Shown: positions 1 to 5,556 of the stretch, in pieces
How positions within the stretch are numbered: position 1 is the stretch's first letter
Layout: each line of letters starts with the position of its first letter
Assembly (NCBI GenBank): GCA_959605945.1
Contig: CAUHGY010000052.1
Location: 1-12,687, forward strand
Reading direction: 5' to 3'
Source of the DNA: an uncultured Clostridia bacterium
GTDB lineage: Bacteria; Bacillota; Clostridia; Christensenellales; Borkfalkiaceae
DNA: 12,687 nt
Notes under the pieces: generated by a model
What the model saw: only the letters and a program-made list of their open reading frames with translations
Database searches by the model: none
What the model was told of the DNA's origin: nothing
Position numbers and translations under genes: made by a program

Positions 1-20
1 CGCACGCGGCATCGCGTGCG
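1..20. repeat. Perfect inverted repeat at window edge
   Basis: CGCACGCG (1-8) and CGCGTGCG (13-20) are exact reverse complements separated by GCAT, so an 8-bp GC-rich hairpin can form. No T-tract follows on the plus strand, and the minus-strand continuation lies outside the window. It could be a terminator for a minus-strand transcript leaving the window, or part of a palindromic repeat. The sequence cannot decide. Confidence 0.4.
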
Positions 21-374
21 GAGCGGGGGCGCAAACTAATATTTTATACCGAAACGGCGGGCCATAGATAATTAAATTACGGAAAATTAGATTATAATTT
101 CTATACTTAAAGCGAAAAAACCAAAAAACCGCTAAACTCGTACGTCCTTGATTTTTTCAATTTTTTACATGATTTAAATTTTCGAATAAAACCGTAAATC
201 ATCATTAAAATCGTTTCTCCGCCGCTTTCCAATTGTTTCGTAGAATATTCGTATAATAGACGAATGAGTTAAACGCTTTCTTAAATTAAGCTGAAAACGG
301 ATTAACCGAGCAGCCTTTTATTTACTGTACGGCAAATTAAAAAATACCCCCTAAATACAAAATTTAAAAATCAT
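21..374. other. AT-rich intergenic stretch, no gene seen
   Basis: No reading frame with a credible start and ribosome binding site was found on either strand. A TATAAT hexamer lies at 252-257, flanked by ATTCGT (247-252) and ACGAAT (260-265), but there is no convincing -35 at proper spacing. I see no tRNA, no known riboswitch and no CRISPR repeat. It separates the IS200 element from whatever lies left of the window. Confidence 0.5.
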
Positions 375-397
375 AACTACGCGTAAAACGCGTAGTT
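375..397. repeat. 10-bp perfect palindromic hairpin beside the IS
   Basis: AACTACGCGT (375-384) and ACGCGTAGTT (388-397) form a perfect 10-bp stem with an AAA loop. It lies about 30 bases beyond the hairpin I assign to the IS200 right end and shares the CTACGC core with it. On the minus strand, downstream of tnpA, it is followed by ATGATTTTTAAATTTT, a poor U-tract. It could be a weak terminator for tnpA, the true terminal hairpin of the element, or an unrelated palindrome. Confidence 0.5.
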
Positions 398-426
398 TGC
401 AAAAACCCTAAAAGGGCATATTGCTG

Positions 427-445
427 GCTACGCTATTCGCGTGGT
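427..445 (-). repeat. IS200 right-end imperfect hairpin
   Basis: In single-stranded form GCTACGC (427-433) pairs with GCGTGGT (439-445) around a 5-nt loop, giving 7 pairs of which two are G-T. Subterminal hairpins like this are what Y1 transposases recognise. Its minus-strand reading begins ACCACGCG, matching the ACCACACGC start of the hairpin at the other end. Confidence 0.55.
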
Positions 446-472
446 GAAAGACTGCCAACCGCAATCTTTTTC

Positions 473-503
473 GGGCTACTACTTAAGTAGCCCTTTCTTT
501 TTC
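473..503 (+). terminator. Terminator-like hairpin facing into tnpA 3' end
   Basis: GGGCTACT (473-480) and AGTAGCCC (486-493) form a perfect 8-bp stem with loop ACTTA, followed on the plus strand by TTTCTTTTTC. It overlaps the last codons and stop of tnpA. As a plus-strand terminator it would stop outside transcription from running antisense through the IS. IS200 elements are known to carry structures that block impinging transcription, so this role is plausible but inferred. Confidence 0.5.
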
Positions 504-970
504 TTCTTATTCTCTTCTTCGTCTTCACTAAACGGGTCTATATACTCTTTTATGCTTAATTGCTCGTATGCCATATCTTCTTGTAATTGCTTTTGTATAT
601 ACTCCGCTATCTTCTTCTCATTTCTGCCTACCGTACTTACATAATATCCTTTGCACCAGAAATGTCGATTCCCGTACTTGTATTTCATATTCGCAAATTT
701 ATCAAATATCATTAGACTGCTTTTGCCTTTCAAATACCCCATCACTTGCGCTACACTATACTTCGGCGGTATTGATACTAACATATGGATGTGGTCGGGA
801 CACGCTTCTGCTTCCAAAATTTCTATCCCTTTATACTCACATAATTTTCTTAATATCTTCCCTACTTCTTTCTTAATTTTTCCATATATTATCTGTCTCC
901 GAAATTTTGGAGCAAATACTATATGGTACTTGCATTCGTATTTACAATGTGCTAAACTTAATTCGTCCAT
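479..970 (-). CDS. tnpA: IS200 transposase TnpA (Y1, HUH superfamily)
   Basis: This 163-residue protein is the single-strand transposase of an IS200 element. As a dimer it cuts and rejoins one DNA strand at hairpin ends through a 5'-phosphotyrosine. The sequence shows the HUH motif H60-I-H62 inside CPDHIHML, the conserved block MGYLKGKSS at about 77-85, FWCKGYY at about 104-110, and the catalytic helix Y124-I-Q-K-Q128. These blocks closely resemble the Salmonella IS200 transposase (about 152 residues). The C-terminus is slightly longer and ends in an acidic then lysine-rich tail. I chose the ATG at 970 because AGGAGG lies at 981-986. An in-frame ATG 45 bases upstream (1015) has no such site. 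The frame is intact. Confidence 0.93.
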   Translation of the reverse strand: MDELSLAHCKYECKYHIVFAPKFRRQIIYGKIKKEVGKILRKLCEYKGIEILEAEACPDHIHMLVSIPPKYSVAQVMGYLKGKSSLMIFDKFANMKYKYGNRHFWCKGYYVSTVGRNEKKIAEYIQKQLQEDMAYEQLSIKEYIDPFSEDEEENKKKKKGLLK

Positions 971-980
971 TTTGGACACA

Positions 981-1036
981 CCTCCTATGATTTCGATTGC
1001 GGTTGGTTGCCTCATTCGTTATTTTATCATAGGGGG
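981..1036 (-). promoter_or_regulatory. tnpA 5'-UTR hairpin sequestering the ribosome binding site
   Basis: In the tnpA transcript, CCCCCTATGAT (1036 to 1026) can pair with ATCATAGGAGG (991 to 981) at 10 of 11 positions, burying the AGGAGG ribosome binding site. The 34-nt loop contains CCAACCGCAATC, which is exactly complementary to sequence at the 3' end of the element (455-466). A second small stem, GTCCA/TGGAC with an AAA loop, encloses the start codon. IS200 in enterobacteria is known to repress tnpA translation by such a 5'-UTR structure. The pairing here is read directly, but its function is inferred. The only -10-like sequence noticed (TATGAT, 1031-1026) lacks a good -35. Confidence 0.6.
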
Positions 1037-1068
1037 CTTTTTCTGTCCATCGCTACTGCTTTTTGCTC

Positions 1069-1089
1069 ACCACACGCTTAGCGTGTGGT
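1069..1089 (-). repeat. IS200 left-end perfect hairpin
   Basis: ACCACACGC (1069-1077) and GCGTGTGGT (1081-1089) form a perfect 9-bp stem with a TTA loop. It lies upstream of tnpA, close to the expected left end, as the subterminal transposase-binding hairpin does in IS200/IS605 elements. Confidence 0.7.
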
Positions 1090-1096
1090 TTTCTAT

Positions 1097-1142
1097 ACAA
1101 TAAAACCCGGTACGAACGCTCAACAGCGGTTCGCATCGGGTT
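1097..1142 (-). terminator. Intrinsic terminator of the ferritin-like gene
   Basis: On the minus strand AACCCG (1142 to 1137) pairs with CGGGTT (1109 to 1104). The stem continues inward with one mismatch through TGCGAAC/GTTCGTA, giving about 13 pairs. TTTTATTGT follows. It lies about 75 bases after the stop at 1216. The IS200 end abuts its T-tract. Confidence 0.8.
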
Positions 1143-1215
1143 GTGATTGCTAATTTTTAACCATTGTTTCAACATTTCTTCACCGCAAAAATCGCGATAG
1201 AAAGTGTTTTAACCG

Positions 1216-2460
1216 TTAAAAGCCCTTTTTTCTGCCCAATTCGGTGTTATCGGTCTTTCTGTCGCGCAGAGTTTTTTCCGCGGACGGTTTGTCTTCATAG
1301 CGGTAATCTTCGCCGTGTTTTTTGATATATTTATCGATTACGGCATGACTCGGCACCTGTGAAACGGCGCCGTTGACTTCGCGCTGATATCTGAAATATT
1401 CGGCGTTGTCTGGCATTTCGTTTATATTCATCATGGTCTCTTTAAACCCCGTGAGACGCACGTCGTTCATGACTTTCCTTATATATTCCTTATTTGACCT
1501 AAGCTTAATCAGCGCGGGAAATTCCGCCGTCGGAAAAAGCTGCTGCCACTCCCTTCCTTCATACTTATAAAGTAAATCCGAAGCGATCTTCAGATGAATA
1601 AGCTCCTCTTCAAAATGCTGCAGCCATATTTTTTTGATGCGCGCATCCGATTCTTCGGCATATACGGAATAGTAAAGATAACATTCGGTATATTCATGCA
1701 TCACCCAGCATTCCAGCCAGGTCATGGCGGGGTCCGTCAGAGAGCCGTACCCCGTTACGTGCTGCTCTTCGATCATGGCTATCTCCGCATACAGTTTTCT
1801 GCCGAGCTCGGAATGATAAAACTGCCCGATATTCATATAATAATTCATCGTCTGCTGTTCGGCGGCGGTGATAATGCCCGTATGCAGGCGGGTGATAAGT
1901 TCGTCGCGCCAGCCGTTAATATAGCGGCGCACATCGTCGTCGGGATGGCGGTGTTCTGCAATCGTGGGACGGCCGGGCGTAATTTCCGTATATCCCCCGA
2001 CAAGTCTTTCGCCGTGAGCGCCTTCTTCCATGTCCAGCAGATCGGAATACCTGTAAAGATGGTCGAAATCTTCCAAGAGAGCAAAATCCAGCTGCGCCTT
2101 GACAAAAGGATTCGGCTCCTTCTGCGCCATATCGGCGGTAAGATCTACCGCCAGCTGTTCATAACCTATCGTGGTTTCGAGTATGGTTTCATCAATGGGC
2201 TTTAAGGCGGAAATGCGTTTTTGCTGTTGCTGTTCCTGCCGCCGCACGCGTGCGGCGGCACGGCGTATCTCGTTATTTGTGCAATGGCGGTTGAGCTGAT
2301 GCAAAAACCAGTTCGCCTCGAATTCCGTGCCGTTCATGAGAATCACGCGAGTTTTGGTATACGGTCCCGTCGTATTCTTGTCGTAGGGTTTCGCGCTGAG
2401 AGCTGACCAGCTTGCGTAAGTTATTTTGTCGGTTTTCGGCAATTCGTTGAATGGATTCAT
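1216..2460 (-). CDS. Ferritin-like di-iron protein of unknown function
   Basis: This 414-residue, mostly helical soluble protein has no signal peptide or membrane segment. I do not recognise a named family. It carries several acid/histidine motifs typical of ferritin-like di-iron four-helix bundles: E130-D-F-D-H134, E231-E-Q-H234, H255-E-Y-T-E259 and E286-L-I-H289. Helices rich in aromatic residues separate them. Residues about 65-85 are an Arg/Gln-rich helix, and the last 40 residues are highly charged and probably disordered. ExxH pairs suggest iron or manganese binding, so oxidation, peroxide defence or a hydroxylase-type reaction are possible, but the substrate is unknown. AAGGAG sits 7 bases before the ATG at 2460. 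The gene is monocistronic, with its own terminator at 1097-1142, and diverges from the 2755-3492 cassette. The ferritin-like fold is moderately sure; the function is not. Confidence 0.7.
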   Translation of the reverse strand: MNPFNELPKTDKITYASWSALSAKPYDKNTTGPYTKTRVILMNGTEFEANWFLHQLNRHCTNNEIRRAAARVRRQEQQQQKRISALKPIDETILETTIGYEQLAVDLTADMAQKEPNPFVKAQLDFALLEDFDHLYRYSDLLDMEEGAHGERLVGGYTEITPGRPTIAEHRHPDDDVRRYINGWRDELITRLHTGIITAAEQQTMNYYMNIGQFYHSELGRKLYAEIAMIEEQHVTGYGSLTDPAMTWLECWVMHEYTECYLYYSVYAEESDARIKKIWLQHFEEELIHLKIASDLLYKYEGREWQQLFPTAEFPALIKLRSNKEYIRKVMNDVRLTGFKETMMNINEMPDNAEYFRYQREVNGAVSQVPSHAVIDKYIKKHGEDYRYEDKPSAEKTLRDRKTDNTELGRKKGF

Positions 2461-2555
2461 TATTTTCTCCTTTTACTTTTTTCCGAATTATCGCCAAAGA
2501 CAGGCATTTTAATACGTTTGTCTCGAAAAAAACGCAAAAACAATGTTTTTTAGTG

Positions 2556-2564
2556 TGTTATAAT
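2556..2564 (+). promoter_or_regulatory. Extended -10 promoter for the structured leader
   Basis: TGTTATAAT (2556-2564) is a perfect TATAAT with the TGn extension. No good -35 lies 16-18 bases upstream, which an extended -10 can tolerate. Transcription would begin near 2571, right at the foot of the nested stem structure. Confidence 0.55.
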
Positions 2565-2569
2565 TCAAC

Positions 2570-2740
2570 TGCCACGCAACTTAATATTTTGCAACAAGGT
2601 ATACTTTTAGATAGAAGTATACTTTATTTCGTGTTAAAAATTCCTTGTTTGCAAAATAAAGAGGAAGTTGCGTAGCGGCAAACGGAATGAATGCATTTTT
2701 ACGGTGCGGCATTTCGTTTGAGTGCCGCATTTTTTATTTT
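2570..2740 (+). ncRNA. Candidate structured leader RNA / attenuator (no family recognised)
   Basis: Three stems are nested in order. Stem A is ACGCAACTT (2574-2582) with AAGTTGCGT (2665-2673), extended by TGCC (2570-2573) with GGCA (2677-2680). Stem B is ATTTTGCAACAAGG (2586-2599) with 2643-2657, 14 pairs around one bulged T. Stem C is GTATACTT (2599-2606) with AAGTATAC (2615-2622), sharing one base with B. About 20 unpaired bases (2623-2642) lie on the 3' side only. A terminator follows at 2705-2740. CAAACGGAATG (2679-2689) can pair with CATTTCGTTTG (2710-2720), 11 pairs with one G-U. That pairing would consume two bases of the terminator stem, and it also competes with the base of stem A. 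This is the layout of a riboswitch or attenuator controlling the genes at 2755 and 2938. A free small RNA or a small inverted-repeat element are alternatives. The ligand is unknown. Confidence 0.5.
2705..2740 (+). terminator. Intrinsic terminator upstream of the two-gene cassette
   Basis: TGCGGCA (2705-2711) pairs perfectly with TGCCGCA (2723-2729), and TTTTTTATTTT follows. The end of the T-tract lies 14 bases before the ATG at 2755. The downstream genes therefore depend on read-through or antitermination unless a second promoter exists, and I do not see one. Confidence 0.8.
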
Positions 2741-2754
2741 ACGGGAAAAAATTT

Positions 2755-2931
2755 ATGACGACGTTTTTTATTATAGCTGCAGCAGTTTTGCTTGCCGCCT
2801 GCGCGATACATTGGTTCGCGGCAGGATGTTGCGATTTTGAAGATTTTTTCATAGACGAATACGGCCGGGTGACGATACTTTGCGTAGTTCTGCTTTCCCT
2901 TATTGTTTTCGGTTTTATATTCTGGGTATGA
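2755..2931 (+). CDS. Small two-helix membrane protein, function unknown
   Basis: This 58-residue hydrophobic protein is not recognised. Residues about 3-23 form a first membrane helix (FFIIAAAVLLAACAIHWFAA). A short polar, acidic loop follows (C25, C26, then DFEDFFIDEYGR), and residues about 39-57 form a second helix. The start is the ATG at 2755, preceded by a weak GGGA site. A GTG further up in the same frame lies inside the terminator hairpin and is unlikely. The stop is 6 bases before the next start, so the two genes are probably translationally coupled. The terminator immediately upstream suggests expression only by read-through or antitermination. Paired cysteines in the loop may be structural, but this is speculation. 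Confidence 0.55.
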   Translation: MTTFFIIAAAVLLAACAIHWFAAGCCDFEDFFIDEYGRVTILCVVLLSLIVFGFIFWV

Positions 2932-2937
2932 TGGATA

Positions 2938-3492
2938 ATGCTTATCATTACAGGCGTTATCGCCGTTATAGCAATCCCTCTTATTTATTATTTCTTTTTT
3001 TACTATCCGGACTATGACGAAGAGGACGAAAACGACGAAGATAACGAAACATATAAAACAAAATATAAATGTTTAAACTGCGGCGCGCCCGTAACAGAAA
3101 CGATAACAGAAACGATAAACGGCAGAAAACATATATTCAAATGCGAGTTTTGTCAAACCGACTATACAAAAAGCGAACTTTTTTCGGGCAAAAACGATAA
3201 TGACGAAAACTTTTCTCTCTCCGATTTCGAAACAGAATATTTCGAAGCTTGCGATATTTTCGGTTTTCAACCGCAAAATAACCACTCCGCAAGCCAAATA
3301 GACAGAAAATACGAAAAACTGTACGAAAAAAATTACGGCTACGAATTCGAAGAAAATCTTGAAGATGCTTACGACTTTTTCTCCGAAGAAGAAACGTCGA
3401 TAAAAGAATATTTAACAAAAAACGATGAAAATACGATCGAAAAAAAATATCGTTTTTATTTATCCCGAATACAGAAAGATGGCGAGCTTTAA
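2938..3492 (+). CDS. Membrane-anchored zinc-ribbon protein, function unknown
   Basis: This 184-residue protein starts with one membrane helix (about 2-22) and then a very acidic linker (24-38, mostly Asp and Glu). A CxxC...CxxC zinc ribbon follows (C45, C48, C69, C72; CLNCG and CEFC). The C-terminal half is charged, helical, rich in Lys, Glu, Tyr and Phe, and has no motif I recognise. Topology is probably a short N-terminal anchor with a cytoplasmic domain, judged from the zinc ribbon. The ATG at 2938 has only a weak GGAT site. Six bases separate it from the upstream stop, which points to coupling. The gene is visibly richer in A+T than the housekeeping genes to the right, suggesting accessory origin. 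A 12-base tandem repeat lengthens the loop of the zinc ribbon. Confidence 0.7.
   Translation: MLIITGVIAVIAIPLIYYFFFYYPDYDEEDENDEDNETYKTKYKCLNCGAPVTETITETINGRKHIFKCEFCQTDYTKSELFSGKNDNDENFSLSDFETEYFEACDIFGFQPQNNHSASQIDRKYEKLYEKNYGYEFEENLEDAYDFFSEEETSIKEYLTKNDENTIEKKYRFYLSRIQKDGEL
3093..3116 (+). repeat. Perfect 12-base tandem duplication in the zinc-ribbon gene
   Basis: AACAGAAACGAT occurs twice back to back (3093-3104 and 3105-3116). It encodes two copies of Thr-Glu-Thr-Ile between the two CxxC knuckles. The unit is a multiple of three, so the frame is kept. It is probably a recent replication-slippage event. Confidence 0.85.
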
Positions 3493-3514
3493 TTAAACTC
3501 AACCGTTAAATTCC

Positions 3515-3530
3515 GCCGAATTCACTCGGC
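3515..3530. terminator. Weak hairpin between convergent genes
   Basis: GCCGA (3515-3519) pairs with TCGGC (3526-3530) around ATTCAC. It sits in the 29-base gap between the convergent genes ending at 3492 (+) and 3522 (-), and overlaps the minus-strand stop codon. Neither side has a good T-tract immediately after the stem, so its terminator role is doubtful. Confidence 0.25.
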
Positions 3531-4010
3531 AGACGCCTCTTTATTGTTTTTCTTATTGCGGCGGCGCGTTAAAACAACCGCTTTGTAAATTATATAAAAT
3601 ATGACCGATGCCGAAAGCGCTCCGCCGAAATCTATAAGAATATCGGCTACAGACGCTCCCCGCAAAGACAAAAGCTGAATGCTTTCGTCCGCAACTGCCG
3701 TAAAAAGTCCGCACGAAAGCACGGCAAAAAGATTTTTTTCATTAAAAAAGCCCGAAAAGAAAAAAAGAAAACACAGTTCCGCACCTAAAACAAAAAACTC
3801 CGCACCGTGCGCAAGTTTTCTGAAAACGCCGTGAGATACTGCGTCGGTGCCGAAAACCGCGTCCAGAACGGGTTTAACCCCGTGATAAACGCCTTCCGAT
3901 TCTTTTCCCGAAACCTCGGCATTCAGCGCCGAATTGCCCCAAATAAACGCAAGCGTCAAAAATAGCAGAAACGAAACCAACGCGATTGCGGTTTTTCTTT
4001 TACCCGACAT
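3522..4010 (-). CDS. VanZ-family membrane protein
   Basis: This 162-residue protein has about four membrane helices (roughly 7-25, 70-90, 92-110 and 125-147). It carries the two VanZ-like signatures: R64-K-L-A-H68-G-A-E71 at the start of the second helix, and D108-E-S-I-Q112 followed by R117, D123 and D127 before a Gly-rich last helix. The tail is basic and cytoplasmic. VanZ-like proteins occur widely in Bacillota; the founding member lowers teicoplanin susceptibility, but most relatives have no known role, so no resistance should be inferred. A GGGGGGAG ribosome binding site precedes the ATG. The gene follows malQ by 39 bases on the same strand with no terminator between them, so it is probably the last gene of the purA-malQ transcript. 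Confidence 0.85.
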   Translation of the reverse strand: MSGKRKTAIALVSFLLFLTLAFIWGNSALNAEVSGKESEGVYHGVKPVLDAVFGTDAVSHGVFRKLAHGAEFFVLGAELCFLFFFSGFFNEKNLFAVLSCGLFTAVADESIQLLSLRGASVADILIDFGGALSASVIFYIIYKAVVLTRRRNKKNNKEASAE

Positions 4011-4049
4011 ACCCTGCTCCCCCCTGCCGTACAGGCCGGCGCTCTAAAC

Positions 4050-5546
4050 TTAAATTCTCAGGTATTTTTGCGTAAGTTCTTTAAGTGCTTGCGCCGTTTC
4101 TTCGGTAAAATCGCCGCGTTCGAATCTGACGGAAAAATTATCGTCTCTCACCGTTCCCGGGCGGTTGATACGGTATTCGGAATTTTTCAAAAGCACGTCC
4201 TGATAGGGCATGATAAATAAATCTGCGCGACTTTTCATTCCCAGCTCTATGATCGCTTTCGCCAGCGAAACTTTGTCTGTAATTTCAAATTGCGTTCCTG
4301 TCGCGGCGAGACTGTTTTTCACACCCGTAAGAAGGTTGTTATAATCCCATTCAGAAGCGTTTTCAATGAGGCCCAAAAGAGTATCGTTATCATGCGTGCC
4401 GGTATAGCAAACGCAGTGGGACGGCAGATTTTCGGGAAGATAGAGATTGTCTTTCTTTCCGTCGAATGCGAACGAGAGAATTTTCATTCCCGGATAACCT
4501 GTTTTTTTAAGCAGTTCTCTCACTCCGTCGTCTATTATGCCGAGGTCTTCGGCTATTATGCGGTTTTTATCAACCTTTTCATGAACCGCACCGAACAATT
4601 CGTCGGAAGGAACCTTGACCCATTCGCCTGCCGTGGCGTCTGTCGCGCCCGAAGGAATTTCGTAATATCTGTCCAGCCCGCGGAAATGATCTATGCGGAC
4701 GTAATCGAAAACCGAAAGCGCATAACTTAAACGTTTTGCCCACCAGTTAAAGATGTGCGGCACTTTGGAATAATCGTATACGGGGTTGCCCCAGAGCTGC
4801 CCCGTTTTACTGAAATAATCGGGAGGAACGCCCGCAACTTTTACGGGATTAAGATTAACGTCAAGTTTGAAAAGATCGGCATTCGCCCAGACGTCGGCAC
4901 TGTCTTCCGCTGCGTAAAGCGGCATATCGCCGAGTATGGAAATACCCTTATCGTTACAGTATTTTTTGAGCGCAAACCATTGTTTTGAGGCAATATATTG
5001 CACAAACTGCCAAAAGGATACACGTTCGGAATGTTCAGAGCAAAAATCGGCGACGGCGGCGCTTTCATTGAACTTCATTCCCCTTTCCCACTCGCGGAAA
5101 GGTTTGCCGCAGAAAGCGTCTTTTGCGGCCATAAAAACAGCGTAATCGAAAAATTCGCCGTCTTCCGAAAAACGGCGAAATTCCGCGCAAGTCCTGTCAA
5201 AGCGGGAAAACGCTTTTTCAAGAAGTTCAAGGCGAACTTTATTTAAAAACCCGAAATCCGCATATCTTCCGCTCCGTTCGGAAATTTTAATCTCTTCATT
5301 TGTCAGCAGTCCGTTTTTAACAAGCTCTTCAAGGCTTATATAAACGGGACTGAAAGATTTCAGGCATACGGAAGAGTACGGCGAATTGCCGCAGCCCGTC
5401 TGCACGAGCGGCAGCATCTGCCAAACCTTTTGACCCACCGAAACTAAAAAATCGGCAAAATCATAGCTCTCCTGCCCGAAACTTCCCGCCCCGTATTTCC
5501 CCGGAAGGGAAAATAACGGCATCAACAGTCCGCTTGCTCTTTCCAA
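4050..5546 (-). CDS. malQ: 4-alpha-glucanotransferase (amylomaltase, GH77)
   Basis: This enzyme moves alpha-1,4-glucan segments between maltodextrins, releasing glucose, in cytoplasmic glycogen and maltodextrin metabolism. The 498-residue length is typical of a bacterial GH77 enzyme. All landmarks are present: the N-terminal RASGLLMPLFSLPGKYGAG, the nucleophile D286 in RIDHFRG, the acid/base E333 in IIAEDLG, the stabilising D386 in TGTHDNDT, and the C-terminal NRPGT (461-465). The start is the TTG at 5546. AAGGAG lies 7 bases upstream, overlapping the purA stop, and the protein aligns with the family from its second residue, while the first downstream ATG (codon 9) would cut into the conserved N-terminal block. 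The 10-base gap to purA means co-transcription. Linkage of a glucan enzyme with purA is probably incidental. Confidence 0.97.
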   Translation of the reverse strand: MERASGLLMPLFSLPGKYGAGSFGQESYDFADFLVSVGQKVWQMLPLVQTGCGNSPYSSVCLKSFSPVYISLEELVKNGLLTNEEIKISERSGRYADFGFLNKVRLELLEKAFSRFDRTCAEFRRFSEDGEFFDYAVFMAAKDAFCGKPFREWERGMKFNESAAVADFCSEHSERVSFWQFVQYIASKQWFALKKYCNDKGISILGDMPLYAAEDSADVWANADLFKLDVNLNPVKVAGVPPDYFSKTGQLWGNPVYDYSKVPHIFNWWAKRLSYALSVFDYVRIDHFRGLDRYYEIPSGATDATAGEWVKVPSDELFGAVHEKVDKNRIIAEDLGIIDDGVRELLKKTGYPGMKILSFAFDGKKDNLYLPENLPSHCVCYTGTHDNDTLLGLIENASEWDYNNLLTGVKNSLAATGTQFEITDKVSLAKAIIELGMKSRADLFIMPYQDVLLKNSEYRINRPGTVRDDNFSVRFERGDFTEETAQALKELTQKYLRI

Positions 5547-5556
5547 AAAAAGCTCC

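Larger units (their letters stand above)
415..1100 (-). mobile_element. IS200-type insertion sequence (IS200/IS605 family)
   Basis: The element has one Y1-type transposase gene (479-970), no tnpB, and imperfect or perfect hairpins near both ends instead of classical terminal inverted repeats. Both end hairpins contain ACCAC next to a CGC/GCG core. The span of roughly 690 bases fits IS200, which is about 700 bp. The exact tips are not resolved, because this family inserts next to a short target tetra- or pentanucleotide without making a target duplication. The left tip relative to tnpA lies in or near the T-tract of the neighbouring terminator (about 1097-1105). The transposase frame is intact, so the element may still be mobile. 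Confidence 0.85.

Noticed and set aside
651..1103. Plus-strand 150-residue frame across the IS200 element
   Set aside because: It is antisense to the intact tnpA, has no ribosome binding site and resembles no protein; it is a shadow of the transposase gene.
2451..2675. Plus-strand 74-residue frame over the leader RNA
   Set aside because: It starts inside the ferritin-like gene on the other strand and its codons run through the nested stems, which better explain the sequence.
2570..2740. Retron ncRNA, 6S RNA, T-box or tracrRNA
   Set aside because: No reverse transcriptase, Cas gene or aminoacyl-tRNA synthetase follows, and I see no T-box specificity or antiterminator consensus and no 6S-like central bubble flanked on both sides.
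2722..2931. GTG start for the small membrane protein
   Set aside because: The GTG lies within the terminator hairpin and lacks a ribosome binding site; the ATG at 2755 begins directly with the hydrophobic helix.
3522..4010. Glycopeptide-resistance gene vanZ
   Set aside because: Only the VanZ-like domain is present, without the rest of a van cluster; most such proteins in Bacillota are of unknown function.
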